Below, piece by piece: positions 13,401 through 25,610 of a DNA stretch of 64,000 nucleotides. Numbering within the stretch: the first letter of the stretch is position 1; every line of letters starts with the position of its first letter. This DNA is from Diadema setosum (Eukaryota; Echinodermata; Echinoidea; Diadematoida; Diadematidae). A model generated the notes under the pieces. That model was not told where the DNA came from, searched no databases, and saw nothing but the letters and a program-made list of their open reading frames with translations. A program made the position numbers and the translations under genes. Where the stretch lies: positions 30,264,170 through 30,328,169 of the forward strand of contig CM067064.1 of the NCBI GenBank assembly GCA_033980235.1, written 5' to 3'.

Positions 13401-16400
13401 ATGAGAACCTCATTCAAGACTAGTCCAGAAAACTATTTGGCTAGCATATGAGGACTTTAAAAGCCCATACATGAAACAAGAAAAACATTCATACTAGATT
13501 TCAACATCACCAAACAGCATCCCTTCAGTTTAATCCAAGTAACACAGCAAATTTTCGCAGACATCACTAGCACTCAAGCTAATAACAGACATTTTCACTG
13601 ACCAGAACAGAGGCAAATTTGTCAAAGTTGTATGACGATGACAATATCAGCCACTACTAGGTAACAGAATCCTTTGATACAAGGTCTAACAAGATATGCG
13701 GGATGGATACACTGCAATAAATTCTGTTTGATTTTCCATTAAGTCTCTTTGATTTTCAATCCAGTTTGTGTAAGTAGCACAAGGTCTGATCAAACATGTG
13801 CAGCTCATCGCCACTGCTACAGTGCAATGGTGTTATCAGTTACCTGCTGCACTCGCTTCTCCAGGTCCCGGACCTGGTCCCGCGTCTCCTGGATGTACTC
13901 CCAGACGGAGTCCGAGTTCCAGTTCAGCTGGGCCTCAGCCTGCTTCAGCCGGGTGTCCAGGTCAGCCAGCTGGCCCTCGATGAGGGGATACTCCACCTCC
14001 AGCACGGTGGTGCGGACCTTGTTGTACCACGCCTGGGTCAGGTCGAGATTGGCCACGTACTTGCGCAGCGTCTCGTGCTTCTCGTAGATGGTGGCGGCGC
14101 TCTCTGGAATGGACTCCTCTTGCCGGATCATGAGGTACTTCACCTCACGCAGCACAGCCACCAACTGTGAAACAACAATTTGAAATCATTTACTGCTCCT
14201 TTGAAAAGTCACCATTGTCATGTAATACATAACAAGATGCACATACTGTATATCGTCACTGGGGTGATAAAACCTTGTATCTGCAATTTTGGTGAAAATG
14301 AGTTTTTTTGATTAATGGTCAAATAATGGGTTAAGTGATGTCCTGTCCAAATCCCAACTGTCTTACTCCAAAAATGAAGCCACCACGGCATGTCAAAGGA
14401 AAGGCTATCCCATTCGCCACAGTGCTTTGGCCGCCATGTTTTTTGGCTCTCCTGAACATTTGACATTTTGTAGATACGAGGTCTTATCGGCCAAGCGACG
14501 ATATGCTGAATATTTCACAAGGTTTTTATTTTCGCGAATTTGGCGAGTCAGATGCTGTTCGCGAATTCAAAGACACAAGAAATTTTTTACTCTGATCCCG
14601 ATATGAATGTGACGTCCACGTATACATTTCTCAGTTCAGTACAGTACTCCATGATCGCGAATTTAACCACTCGCGAAACTGTCGGAAAGTCATATTTGCA
14701 AAAATTTAGACTCGCTAAATATATGGTGTATACAGTACCAAATGGATCCTCCTAAATAACAGCTACATTACACTCTGAGGGGAATAAGTGTACTACATCT
14801 TTTTCCATAGTGTAATTTCTCACCTACTATGTAACACATACTGCGGTACACATTTTTCTGAAAAAAAGTCATTAAGTCCTTGCAACCTGCAGCTTCTTTT
14901 GTTATATCAAGATTTCGTTATAGCCAAACAAATAAACAATAAAATACAAAGAGCAGACAATGTCGGGGCCCAAATTTTTACTTCATTGTAACCAGAATTT
15001 CATTATAACCGTGAGCGCACTGTATAGCTATTAAGCACGCAAACAAATATTTGCCCTAGACTATGATATTGCTTAGCTATATTGCTCCTGTTATTGTTCT
15101 GATCATGGAATGCGGCGACCAATTCTGAATTTGTGACAAAATTTCTCACCTTGGGGTCAAAGTTGACTTTGACAAGCTTGGTGTCTTCACTCCTGGTGAT
15201 GAGAGGTTGGTTGAGGTTTGTCTGGCAGACCTCATCCACTCCCTGAGTCCACTTCTCATACGTGTCACTCTCATACCTACAGAAAAAAAAGAAAATGTAC
15301 CCAGAAGGAAAGTGGCATGTAAGTAATATGCTGACAGCAGAAGAGTTAATGAGGTAAATATAGACATACACAAAGTGTTTCAAAAGATTCTCACACACAT
15401 TAGAGAAGCTATGATAAACAATGAAATCACTTCAGCTGTCGTCCTTTTTTATTCTTTTTTTTTAAAATCTTATTGGAAATTTCTGCTGAGCAGGAAACTT
15501 TTATTTGAGACAGACACCTGTTTGTGATAGCACCCTTTTACCCTAATTACTGGCAATGTTACGTAGTTGAGAACATTAATACTATGTGTAAGTTTGCACC
15601 CAAACACTACAATACCATGATGACAGCCCTCTAATTGTATGACATTTTCAGAACCTGCTGAATATTGGCTGCAAGTAAAACGTAACCGATTACAGAAGCA
15701 CTTACTTTGTCAACAGCTTGATCATTTCTTCATACTTCTGGAACACAATGTTCGCTTCCTCTGTCTTCAGTACTCTGAAAGGCAAAAGATGCAGAGCGAT
15801 GAATTTTTGCTACATTCCAAATCTCATTATGAACACTGGAAGATCAAAATTGATCCTCCACCTTTTCCCCGTAACAGGTGAAGAGGCACAAGAATTCAAT
15901 ATAAAGTGACACTCATACACGTTACTTTTCTTTTCGTGATAAGAATTATAATGCTGGTCACTAAATCATATCCAATATATCATCGACATGAATCCACATA
16001 TGAAAACCCAAAACAGAAACAATACCTGCTAAATTGAGTGAAGACAAATAAGACATAAGTTAGATGTTGTGGTGAAAAGTAGGGTTGGTTTAGAAAAAAA
16101 AAAAAAAAATGTTGCATTCTCCAGCAACATGTTCTGTAAGAGTATTTGTACATTTTGCATTCCATAGGTAAATGACATCACATTGCATGAACGATGAGAT
16201 CTTAAAATCTGACTTACGCTTTGACTTCTCAATTTCAGACTGCACTAAAATCTTATCACACCACTATACCCCCCCCCCCTCAACCATGTAGTACATTTGA
16301 TGTGGTAATAATGAACAGTCAATGCAATTTTACAATTCCATCTGAACGTTCAACCACAAACCAATCACAGATTTTTTTTCCTAATCATATCAATTACGTT

Positions 16401-19400
16401 GCCCTGTCTTACTAATATCATGAACCATATTTCAAGAACCTCACTTGTTAAATAAAGCTAATGCAGAGACATAGAGTATAAATTGTTGTGTCATGCCAAC
16501 ACGCATGCTAAATTCCGGAAATTGACAAACACTCAATGATTCCATGAATACAACATCCAGATGGAACAGCCCAACAACGAAGTGTACCATGCATAATTCA
16601 AACAACAATACAAAAATAAAAATACTGTCATTATTGTCTTAACCTAGCTTGCATAGGGATTATCATTACATACAATATATCAGTTACCTTGCACAGAATA
16701 AAGGAAACAAGTTCACAACTGTTTAAATTCAATTTCTTTACAGACTTAACTATCAATATATTATGCAAATGTTCTAAAAGAAGAAAATAAATGTAATAGC
16801 ATGCCTACATAATATGTTACACACACAAATACATCAAGATACTCCACAGCACAAACTGCAATCATGTTCAGTACAAATACAATCTATACCCCATTATCTA
16901 CCCTGTAAAAATGAACAAGCGACTTATTTGTGCTGGAATGCTATTTGTTCAAAACTTCTCACTGTATCAACATTCAAACAGACAAAGGACTATTCTCAAC
17001 TTTTGTTAGAAAATAACAAAGATTAAGGTTACATAACAACAAATGTGTGAACAGCAGAAACACATCAAGTCCTTTTCATTTCTGACGAAAGTGAAGGGAA
17101 GTTGTTATCACTAAATGTTAATCCCTTTGATAATGTGAAGAATTTTGAATTTTAGGAAAACAGTTCATTAATCAATACTTCACATGACATCATGAACATT
17201 TAAACACTACATGAATGACCATAGTTAAATGACATCGTTAAATGACATCACTTTGCAGTGATGCCTGATACCAATCTTATAAAAAGACTTCCCTAAATTG
17301 TCTTTCTGCTTAAGCAGTGGGTGAGAGTTTGTTGTGGTTTAGAATGTGAAAGTACAGAAATGAAAGACTATGATCTGCCCTGTTTGGCAAGTTCCTGGAC
17401 TGGATGTGCAGGGCCACAGAACAATGTGAGAATAAACACAAACAAGGCTGAACAGAATTAGTACTTTGAAAGACCTGCTAAGAGGAAACTCAAACAAATA
17501 AAATTAGTTTTTAAAATAAAAGAAACACTGTAGGAAATGACAGAACCAGTGTAAGACCTGTCTGTGTGTGCATTTTTTGCATATAATCTGGTGCTCCTGA
17601 TAGTTACCTCTTAACACCAGTCCTGCACAATAAGATGATGAAAGAATGGAAGATACAGCGAATGGAACATGAGAATACAGAAAATGTTCACTGTGAAGAC
17701 AGATGATAATGCTATTTGTGGTAAAAGATGAGTGTGAATGTAGACATCTAGAGATAACTAATGCATGAATGAGGTGTTTATGTGGAGCTAACAAGGATGT
17801 CTGCCAGTGTGACTAATACCAATGATTGTACTTCCCAAAGTTACACAAATGCATTCTGTGGACAGAGCGCTATTGAAATGGATGTTTCCTTGTTTTCAAC
17901 ACGCCCTTCATTTGGTGTAAAAGAAACCTTGTTCACAGTGGTTTATCTGTCTTTCTCATGCCAGCACTCACAGAATGTTAAGCTTCCATTCGTCAGACTA
18001 AGAAAAAGTAGAGTTATATTAGCAATCAAAATATCACACCTGAAAGTCATTTTGTTTGTGATGAAAAGGAAGCGAATTGTGGATCATCACAGGGAAAAGC
18101 AATATCTCTCATCCAAAGCAATGGTTAGGTTTGCATTTTATTCCATTTTTCCCCAGTGTGAGGACACATTATGCATTTACTCTGAATGTTTAGAGTCAGT
18201 ATGACAAAGGCCCCAAATTATAAAGAAAACAAAAAACACCACTCTCAAAGCAGTGTTACTGTTACAATAGAGTACCCGGCAGAACACCACAAAATGCAAG
18301 GACATGTTAGTCAGTTCTTTTATCTACAATTTAAAATTAAGATTATGCTGTCATTTGGACGTCCTAACACAGTCTAACTAAAGAGCTTCCATATCGGGAC
18401 AGTGGAATGCATCCAAAAATCAGGCTCCCACGATATGCCCCAGATTCTAATGTTTATTCATGACAGTGAAATAAAGAACAGAAGTCCCCAAGGAAATGAT
18501 TTTGTTCAAATAACGAGATGAAATGACAACAGCAATTTTCATACATCAGTAAGCTGTCATTGCTGGAAAGAAATGCATGGTGAAATGAATGATAATATTC
18601 AACAGCATACAATTCAAAGAAAGAAATTAAATCATTTTGATGGGTAGTTCGGGATCAATGCCTACATCTACTCCAGCATGCACAAAATCTAGATACCAAT
18701 AGAGATTTGCGAAACAAATAGGTCTCCTCAAAAGAAAAACATTTTAAATGATCAAACTATGTGTTGCTCTTTCTTGTTTTTCATGGCAATATCCCAAAAA
18801 AAAAAAAAATACAGGTTTGCTACATCTAATCTTAATAAAAAAAAAATAGTCAAAGCATGCACATAACTGGTGGCTGAAAAATGATCGATACTTCTTTACT
18901 GATGATACCCTTGGCAATGTCTACTTCAGGAAGAAAGCAAAAGATAATGAGTCTAAATGAGATATGTGTGAGAGCAAAGAGCAACCACATCATTACAGTG
19001 ATGTGGCGAATTTTGCAAATGTTGGAAGGGCGGAAAACCTACATGGCTATGAGGTCAGTACACGGCCACTGTATGTACAATGTAGGAAGTAAAACCTTTG
19101 ACATTAACTTAATTGGTACTCACGGGTGCTCCATGTGCTTGAAGCTGCTAAAGGGCTTGTTGATGCGATCCCTGAGCTGGGACGACCATTTCAGCTGACC
19201 CGCTATGCTGGGCATGTTCTTGTTCAGGGGTGGGTTGCCCTCACTCTCCGTAGTATCCTGGATGTGCTGGTCATAGAGCTCCTTAGCCTTGTCCAGTTCC
19301 TGGTTGTAGAGCTCCAGGACAATCGGGTACTTGCACTCAAAGTCATTCCGGATGACCGGCCGGTCAAGCATAGGACCGTAGCAGTCCAACATCTTTTGCA

Positions 19401-22400
19401 CGCAGAGGAAGGGAAAAGATATCGGTAAGCATGTTGGTATACACATATACACATATATAAAGTCGACTCAGGACAGGTAAATAAATTAGAATGTAAAACA
19501 CATATTACTGCAGCAATTTGTGTCTTGCACTACTATGGTCATCTACCATGGCAACGAAGGTACAGTTTAAAGCTTTCCGGCAGCTTATGATTTACTGACA
19601 GTTTACAATTTACAGTGACATACCCAGATCAGACAAGGAGAGTGCATAATTGTATAAAGCATGAAGGCATGACAGATTTCTGCATTTTGGAAATGCTTGA
19701 ACTTAGCTACAAAAACAGCCTACGAATCAAACCTATAGATTTTCTTTCATATATCAATGTGGGCATCTTATTTTCTCGCTGTTGTATTGTATGTCAATCT
19801 AAGTGGAGGGCAGAAAACAACAGCACTCATGTCCCAGTCATCCTACGCAAGATCAAATCATTTATAACTCAAAAAACTGATCACACAATAAAGGGTTACC
19901 TTGAAGACAGCCTCGAGACCACAACAATCATCAAATCCCTGACACAAGATGGCACCCAGCCGCCTGTCCAGGTCAAAGACCTTCTTCTCAAATTCTTCGT
20001 AGTCGTCTAGGAATTCCTAAAAACATTACAACATAAACATGGATTGGCAATTACAAATATGCATAATCAATTCTACACAACATTTTTAAACACACAAAAC
20101 TGGAAATCTGTCTTCTCTCTCATGACAAAACGATATCACACGTTCGATAAAATCATTTATGGCTGGAAGAAAGAAGTCATTACCACAAAGTCTTAATAAC
20201 TGACGACTGCACTTTAGGTACTGTACTATTCTCCTGTATGTATGTATGCATGTTTGCATGTGCATGTGGTGTGCATGTGAGTGTGTGTACTGCACAACTT
20301 ACACATGTGCATATATATCATGTTTGTACGTGCACTAACACAAACTTGTTCATTAATCATTCATTCAGCATCTTCATACAGAGGGGGACCAAAGTAAAAG
20401 CATAGAGCAGTGCTGGGGAAAATAGTGGAAGTAAACTTTGGGTGAGGAGACATACCTGACACTGCGGATCGAGACCGTCGTATGGCCGCTCCGTGAAGAC
20501 TTTGGCGCATTCCTGGAACTCCTCATGGATCTTTTCCACCTGCTGGCTCAGCATGCGCCCCTTCATCCCTCCCATCTCAGTCTTCTCCAGCTTGCTGAAT
20601 TCCACAGTGGTCTCAAACAAGCTCTGTGACAAATGGAAACAAATGAGGAGGGGGAAATTAAATCTTCTTTCTTGGTGTAGAAAATAGCAGCGTCAACCAA
20701 TCAGAATCAAAATATGTCTTTTGAATACAATGATGAGAGAGAATTCAGAGCAAAAGAAGATCTTTGCATTCATTGCATCTGCAAGTGATATCTTATTCTA
20801 GGTACTATGTCAAGCACAACAAAATTGTTTCTGGGTGCAAACTAATATCCACTAGGCGTTGGCATAGGAAAATATTACCATAAGCAGGTTATGAAACTGT
20901 ATCATACTGACAATATTTTTTGTATAAAGTATCCTCGTCCATGCAATATGCTCAGAAAATGTTATGATCACAATATCCACACCAAAGCACATAGCCAATC
21001 AACTGATGCTATCAATCCTGTTTTTTAATGTGATGATTTCATCTGACAACCAGCCTACATCACACCTGTTCAACAACTATAGGTCACATAACTGAACCCT
21101 TTTGAACATTATGTCTTCTCTTCAAAGACAATCATGGAGTAATATACTAAGTGGGCTAAAGCAGCTATCCAAGATATTGAGCTAGGCCTTACCAGGAGAG
21201 TATCAAGACGCTCAATGAACTTGTCCAGGCGTGTGAAGATCATGGGCGGGGCAAACTCCCATTCGATGGGCTCCCGCCCGTCCTTGAAGTAGTCCTTCAG
21301 CTTGAGGCGGTGGTCCTCGTAGAGCCGCTTAAAGTCCCTCAGCACATTGATGGCTCCCCTCACCTTCTCAAGGGATTCCTCCGGCTCCAGCTTGAAGATC
21401 TCATTGGGGTCAAGGAATGTCCGGCACTATTGTGTAGGGACACAAGAAGAGAGGGGGAGTGTGAAAAATTACCAAAACAAAAAACAAACACAAACAAAGC
21501 TTAGTATTTGGCTGTGCTTAATGGTAAATGTCTACCTACCTATGAAAATGATGATGGAAAGCAATGACTTTATGCCAAGTAAAAATAACAAAAAATGTGA
21601 ACATTATGCATTAAATAGAATTACATCCAATGACAGACGTTTACCACCAATATATACCACAGACTACTAGAGTGCACATGCTGTGTCACTTGGGAAACAA
21701 TTAAAGGAGCACGTCACAGAAATTACAGCCAGTATTTGTAACACTAACAGATCCAAAAAAAAGTTCTATGGATTATGATTATGATCATGATCATGATTAT
21801 GATTATGATTATGATTATGATTATGATCATGATTATGATCATGATTATGATTATGATTATGATTATGATTATGATCATGATTATGATCATGATTATGATT
21901 ATGATCATCTTGCTGTCCCTAGTCTTTGCTTTTGTACTGTGACTGCCTTGTGTGAACTAGATACAGTTTATTGAAACCAGCAATCTTTAATGATAAACTA
22001 ACAAATTTCAAAGTGAATATAAAAGAGTCGTTCTATTCCTGTTCCACCATTCTCCCTGTAGTATGCCCACCTGCTCAATGAGGAGGTTGCAGATCTCCTG
22101 GAGGAGCACGATGATGCGCGGTGCCTTGTTGTAGTAGTTGGAGTGGCTCCAGATGAGGCAGATGGTGTGCATCAGAGGAGCGAGGCGGGGCATCAGGTCA
22201 GGGAACTCCACCTCGTCCATGCTGTCCACATGGTAGATGAGGGGCTTCAGGTATGTGTTGATGTCCTGGGCCTCGGACAGGGCTGCAATAGCAAGAGCAG
22301 GGCATTGGGTGAAGGGATCTCTCAATAAAATACCCATGTTATATTAACATTTCACATGATCACCACCTACCAGTATTACAATTCTCCACAGATTGTCAGT

Positions 22401-25206
22401 AAGGGATAGGAGAAAAGAAGACGGGGGGGGGGGTGTTTCATCAACGTTTGCCAGTGCTGACAACTTGAATCACCATAGTAACAGTCAGTGACCAGAGCAT
22501 CTCAGCCAATCAAAACCAAGGATTTTGCTGAAACTGTCGGCGTTGACAAACGTTAATGAAACACCCCCCTGATTAAAGAATATCCCAAGGAAAAATTGTA
22601 ATAACATCTGTGGAAGAATAAAAACTTTGTAAATGACTCATTACAACAACAAAAAATCTACAATATTTATTTAATTACTCAAATGCAATTCTAGTTTGAA
22701 AGTGTACAGCCCACAAGAATTTGCAATCAATTCCTATATGGCTGGGTTCTCATACACCAGTCTGAGAACACCCTAAAACTTCTTAGATTCCCATCACCTT
22801 GAAGTGCATTGCATTCTAGAAAATAAGTAAATCAAAAGGTGCAAGCCATGGACCTTACCTTCTTCTACATCCCTCTCAATGTTGTTGAAGGAGGGAAGGT
22901 AGCTGCTCTGAGTTCTTTCAAGGAGCTCCTTCATCTTCCGCACTTTCGGGTCACGAAGCTGCAAAGTGAGATGTAGAATCATTGGGAATTGAGTAGACGC
23001 TAACAAAAACTAATCGATATTTCACTTCATTTTGTTTCAATTCTTGCTGATCTGTTGTGCCTTTGAATCTAATGCACTGACACTTTACATGATTACGATC
23101 GAACATCAACTTCCGTTTTTTTTTTCTTCTTGTGAGCGACAGCACCAAAAAAGGGAAAGTAGGTGATGCAGAGATTCTATATAAAACATAAATAGAATCA
23201 ATCTCTCAGGATGAAAATATGACTTACAATGTAACCAAGCTTACTAGCATAAAGTTTCACATTGTTTATATGATAGACTGTCATACTGAAGAACATCATG
23301 TGCTCATAAAGCACAATAAAGCAAAGGGAAGTGCTTTCCACAACCTATTTACAAGTATGTGTGTGTGTGCATGTGTATGTTTGTGTGTGACTGTCTGTTG
23401 CAGCATATTTGCCAAGGAATTCCGTCTACACTTCCTAAGTACCATACCTTCAGCTGAGAGTCTATGACATCATAATTGTTCTCCTACTGTAGTTTTGGTG
23501 CACAGGAGGATTGCAGCACAAATTACGAACAATTAATACAAACGTACCTGCTGGAAAATGCAGTCCAGGTTCTCGCACTTTGCTTTCCAGAATTTGATCT
23601 CGACCATTGGTCCAGGGTTGAGGCCTTCCAGAAGTGGCTGGGCGGAGTCCCTCTTGAGGACATCCCTAATCTGATGGGTCCAGTCGATGATGACAGACTC
23701 GATAGCGTGAACCAGGCTTCTGTCATACGAGTCGTCCCTTCATAATTCAAACAAGATAGCATCACTTGGTTTTGTTTTGTTTTGTTTTTTGGTGATATTG
23801 TTTTCTTTGTGGGTAGTTTGCTTCTTTTTTTTCTTTTTTTCTTTTTTTTTTTGCTTTGGGGAGATGGGTTGTTTCTTCAGGGGTCTTTGTGCTGTGCTGA
23901 TTAATTTAATAATATACACATAGATAAAATCGATCTGAGCATCAGTGTAGATGTTTCTTTTGCAAAAATGCAAAGTACTGGATTATCCCCCTGAAGACCA
24001 TGACAAAAATACCTACATTTTTATGCTGTGAAAGATCCATCAATGATTATAATAATTATTTTACATTGAAAATAAGAAATGAAAATGATATTCACAGACA
24101 TAGATCCCACTAAAATTCATTTAATGAATTTTATTCAAAGAAAGGAGGCTGACAGGATATTATTATATCTTATTAACTTATACAAGCAAAAATAGGAAGT
24201 GAGAGGAGCCATCTAATCAGTCAATATAAAAGAGATGAAATGGCGGCTGGACTTACTTTTCATCACAGTCAGCTGCGCTCTCCACTTTCTCTGAGCCAAC
24301 CGGCAGGGGCAGCAGAGTCTTGCCCTTGACCTGCCCGGCCACGACATACACACTGCTCTTCAGATTGTGCACGTGCCGCAACACATCTTGTGACACAACG
24401 ACAGGCCACTGTTCATGATTCCTTGGGTTTGCAAGAAGTGGCACCAAGATCTACACAAGTGGGGGGGGGGGGGGGGGAGGCAAGAGTTGACATCACAACA
24501 TTCCATTATAAAACCGGTATTCTACAAACTGATGAGTAGCAACAGCCAACGATGCTAATAACTCCATGACCACATTATCACCGACAGATTTGCATTTTAG
24601 CATCACTGAATTCTTACCAAATTTAGAATTTAGACATGAAACAGAATAGTTTCATAGGCTGGTCTTTTAATACGCTGGCCTTAGATCTACACTCTTATAT
24701 TCTTTGATCTCTGATTTCTGACTATTCTGTAATTCTAAACGAGAACATAAATTTTTACGGTCCACACATCTTGTGTTGTGTTGTGACTTGTCACCACTCA
24801 CTGACTGTGGTCCAGATAAACATGATAAATAAAGTGAGTATAAAATTTCAGTACCCACCTCATCAACAAGTGCAGACAATTGTTCCAAAGGCGAGTATGA
24901 GAGATCTCCATATACAAGGTTCGTCTTGAAATTTTCCTTCCCTACAGCTTCTTTGCTTTTCTTTATGAAGTACACAGCCTTCGTCGTCTTCAACGCGGCA
25001 GGAAAGTCGTACGACGGAGTGATCAGTCCAGCTGGGTTCACCGTTACAATCAATTGAGGATAGTCCGCCTTTTCCAAAAATTCTAACATCAAGATCTTGT
25101 TTTCCTCGACACCAAGGCATTTTGCCCACTTGTCCGGTTTGAGTTTGTAACTCTTGAGGATGTATTCTGAAATGAAATCCAACCTTGCGTCGGTAATTTC
25201 CGACAT
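158..25206 (-). CDS. DNAH17-like: Dynein beta chain, ciliary (axonemal outer-arm heavy chain, DNAH9/DNAH11/DNAH17 group), 5' part of gene
   Basis: Motor heavy chain of the outer dynein arm. It hydrolyses ATP to slide axonemal doublet microtubules in cilia and sperm flagella. Thirty-one coding exons can be joined in one frame, about 1,968 codons or some 40-45% of a typical 4,470-residue chain; the rest lies beyond the left edge. Order seen: N-terminal tail (about residues 1-1250, including DHC_N1), linker (about 1290-1730), then AAA1 with Walker A GPAGTGKT (1848-1855), Walker B CFDEFNR (1898-1904) and the NPGYAGR segment (1951-1957). The start is the ATG at 25204-25206, which opens an N-terminus typical of beta chains ([18 protein letters not shown]). 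Twenty-three of 30 introns are phase 0, six phase 2, one phase 1. [17 protein letters not shown] and SGAPAGP resemble DNAH17 more than DNAH9 from memory, so the paralogue is provisional; family membership is certain. Confidence 0.97.
991..1183. mobile_element. MITE, CTGTAAA family, copy 1 (dynein intron 29)
   Basis: A 193-bp element flanked by TA on both sides. It starts CTGTAAAGGTGGATATTTTT and ends as the inverted partner (AAATTTC...TTACAG). It shares its interior, including AATTCCACAGAATC and GGAACATA, with copies at 12628-12836 and 54186-54377. TA target duplication and short inverted ends indicate a non-autonomous Tc1/mariner-type element. No coding capacity. Confidence 0.75.
1836..8283 (-). 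CDS. DNAH17-like: Dynein beta chain exons 19-28 (end of tail and linker, residues 1171-1829)
   Basis: Exons in transcript order: e19 8283-8167, e20 7814-7728, e21 7484-7083, e22 6736-6491, e23 5512-5288, e24 4848-4757, e25 4294-4168, e26 3544-3392, e27 2917-2684, e28 2128-1836. They encode the linker, the mechanical lever that swings across the AAA ring. Highly conserved motifs are [23 protein letters not shown] and [15 protein letters not shown] (e21), [21 protein letters not shown] and [19 protein letters not shown] (e23), [18 protein letters not shown] (e25), [16 protein letters not shown] (e27) and [15 protein letters not shown] (e28). Exon 23 ends at a GC donor instead of GT. The match to beta-chain linkers runs without a gap. 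Confidence 0.95.
4545..4738. repeat. Intronic direct repeat, copy 1 (dynein intron 24)
   Basis: About 190 bp that closely resembles 5640-5832 two introns upstream in the transcript. Shared blocks include GGCCTG(C/T)CTTCTGTTCTG, CAAAGAGAACC, AAAATGCCATGC and AAAAGCAATTCAGTTTCTAG, the last 20 bases being identical in both. No terminal inverted repeat was found. It may be a dispersed repeat or a relic of a local duplication. Confidence 0.7.
4849..5287 (-). other. Non-canonical GC-AG intron in the dynein gene
   Basis: Exon 23 ends ...GACTTCAAG followed by GCAAGT rather than GTAAGT. Exon 24 starts after ...CCACACAG with GAACTGGCAGCT. Joining at these points gives [19 protein letters not shown], which matches beta-chain dyneins residue for residue in length, and no GT donor nearby keeps the frame. 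AAG|GCAAGT is the known strong form of the minor GC donor class. All 29 other introns joined here use GT. Confidence 0.85.
5640..5832. repeat. Intronic direct repeat, copy 2 (dynein intron 22)
   Basis: Second copy of the 4545-4738 sequence, same orientation, diverged by scattered substitutions and small indels. It lies in the intron between exons 22 and 23, and both copies end just before an A-rich tract. Confidence 0.7.
9001..15774 (-). CDS. DNAH17-like: Dynein beta chain exons 10-18 (tail, residues 611-1170)
   Basis: Exons in transcript order: e10 15774-15706, e11 15276-15150, e12 14164-13844, e13 13230-13051, e14 12208-12023, e15 11442-11296, e16 10706-10452, e17 9866-9697, e18 9223-9001. 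Exon 10 is only 69 nt and follows the largest intron (15775-19123); it supplies [16 protein letters not shown]. Conserved tail segments include [11 protein letters not shown] at the start of e12, [17 protein letters not shown] in e13, [18 protein letters not shown] in e16 and [21 protein letters not shown] in e18 (residues about 1118-1138). Coding exons are clearly more GC-rich than their introns. Frame and splice sites agree at all nine exons. Confidence 0.92.
12628..12836. mobile_element. MITE, CTGTAAA family, copy 2 (dynein intron 13)
   Basis: A 209-bp copy in the same orientation as copy 1, flanked by TA, with inverted ends CTGTAAAAGAGGATATTTTC and its complement. Just to the left, from about 12535, lies a shorter related fragment (CTGTAAAAGTGGAAATG), and 12910-12937 holds another end. 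The intron therefore took up this family more than once. The interior keeps CG-rich motifs such as TTTCGCGCTAGCGTC that are decayed in copy 1. Confidence 0.75.
14249..14505. mobile_element. MITE, TATCGTCGC family, copy 1 (dynein intron 11)
   Basis: About 257 bp with imperfect inverted ends: TATCGTCACTGGGGTGATAA at the left and the complement of it (...AAGCGACGATA) at the right. It matches 60177-60430 along its full length, including GGTCAAATAATGGGT, CTGTCTTACTCCAAAAATGA and GCTCTCCTGAACATTTGACA. No ORF of note. Confidence 0.75.
14826..15022. mobile_element. Degenerate pogo/Tigger-like MITE (dynein intron 11)
   Basis: Carries TTTCGTTATAGCCAAACAAA and ends CATTATAACCGTGAGCGCAC followed by TGTA. 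It is therefore a decayed, internally deleted relative of the elements at 52137-52676 and 56179-56691. The left end is no longer clear. Confidence 0.6.
15775..19123. other. Largest dynein intron (intron 9), no gene seen
   Basis: A 3.35-kb intron between the phase-2 donor CACCC|GTGAGT and acceptor TTTCAG|AGTACTG. It is AT-rich with short A, C and T runs. The longest open frame (17782-18204, 140 codons) has no recognisable domain and no splice context, and I read it as chance. Confidence 0.7.
19124..25206 (-). CDS. DNAH17-like: Dynein beta chain exons 1-9 (tail, residues 1-611)
   Basis: Coding exons in transcript order, each bounded by AG acceptor and GT donor on the minus strand: e1 25206-24859, e2 24450-24257, e3 23737-23548, e4 22958-22859, e5 22282-22071, e6 21426-21193, e7 20623-20456, e8 20016-19900, e9 19392-19124. 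The frame closes across every junction. This part begins the tail (stem) that binds intermediate chains and the partner heavy chain at the base of the outer arm. Recognisable conserved stretches are [10 protein letters not shown] in e3, [24 protein letters not shown] in e5 (quoted as a guide, residues about 318-341), REPIEWEF in e6 and [13 protein letters not shown] in e9. A further 5' non-coding exon may exist but is not visible. Confidence 0.93.
21771..21907. repeat. GATTAT/GATCAT hexanucleotide microsatellite
   Basis: About 137 bp of tandem GATTAT units with regularly interspersed GATCAT units, in the dynein intron between exons 5 and 6. It stays open in one frame as an Asp-Tyr/Asp-His string, but nothing suggests it is coding. 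Confidence 0.9.
22423..22570. mobile_element. MITE, GGGG(T/C)ATTTCAT family, copy 1 (dynein intron 4)
   Basis: About 148 bp with inverted ends: GGGGTGTTTCATCAACGTTT at the left and AACGTTAATGAAACACCCCC at the right. The interior has CAGCCAATCA. Related elements with the same end logic and an embedded CCAAT-type box are at 37663-37792, 59573-59795 and 61103-61250. Confidence 0.75.
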
Positions 25207-25610
25207 ATTGAGAGTTGTGACTTAACTTTTGATTATGGAAGAATGCCTTATTGATTGGTTCGGTGGCCTCCTACCGTCGAGCTGCGGCCCGAGTCTACTT
25301 ACTGCGATATAACGATAGTTCAGAAAAAGTCAGGAGTGAGCGTAGTGCTACCCCTGACCTTCAAAATTGCATCGCCATTTCTTCGATAAATGTCCTGTGT
25401 CGCTTTCTAGATTAAAATATCTGGCACCCCTCGTGTTCCGACGAATGTGTCGATTACTCTGGTTTCCACGACGAGTGATGAAATTCTTCGTTATCGTGAC
25501 TTTTTCGCTACGCTCCAGGCGCCTCGAAGTGGATTCTCGCAGCTCGAACTAAGATGGCGTACGCTTTACATGTTGCTATGGGATTATCGGACGCATGCGC
25601 CGTACGAGCA
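25207..25610 (-). promoter_or_regulatory. Probable dynein promoter and 5' leader
   Basis: The 400 bases before the dynein start codon are richer in CG dinucleotides than their surroundings. They hold an inverted CCAAT element (GATTGG, 25253-25258), a YY1-like AAGATGGCG (25551-25559), an NRF1-like GCATGCGC (25593-25600) and GTTGCTATGG (25572-25581), which fits half of the RFX X-box used by ciliary genes. The transcription start is not determined. The motifs are seen directly; their use is inferred. Confidence 0.45.

Noticed and set aside
17782..18204. 140-codon frame in dynein intron 9
   Set aside because: No domain, no start context, AT-rich composition equal to the intron around it.
21768..21974. 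Asp-Tyr/His-rich frame of 68 codons
   Set aside because: It is a translated hexanucleotide microsatellite within a dynein intron.
24863..25129. 88-codon alternative frame on the dynein first exon
   Set aside because: Overlaps the well-supported dynein N-terminal frame and has no family resemblance.
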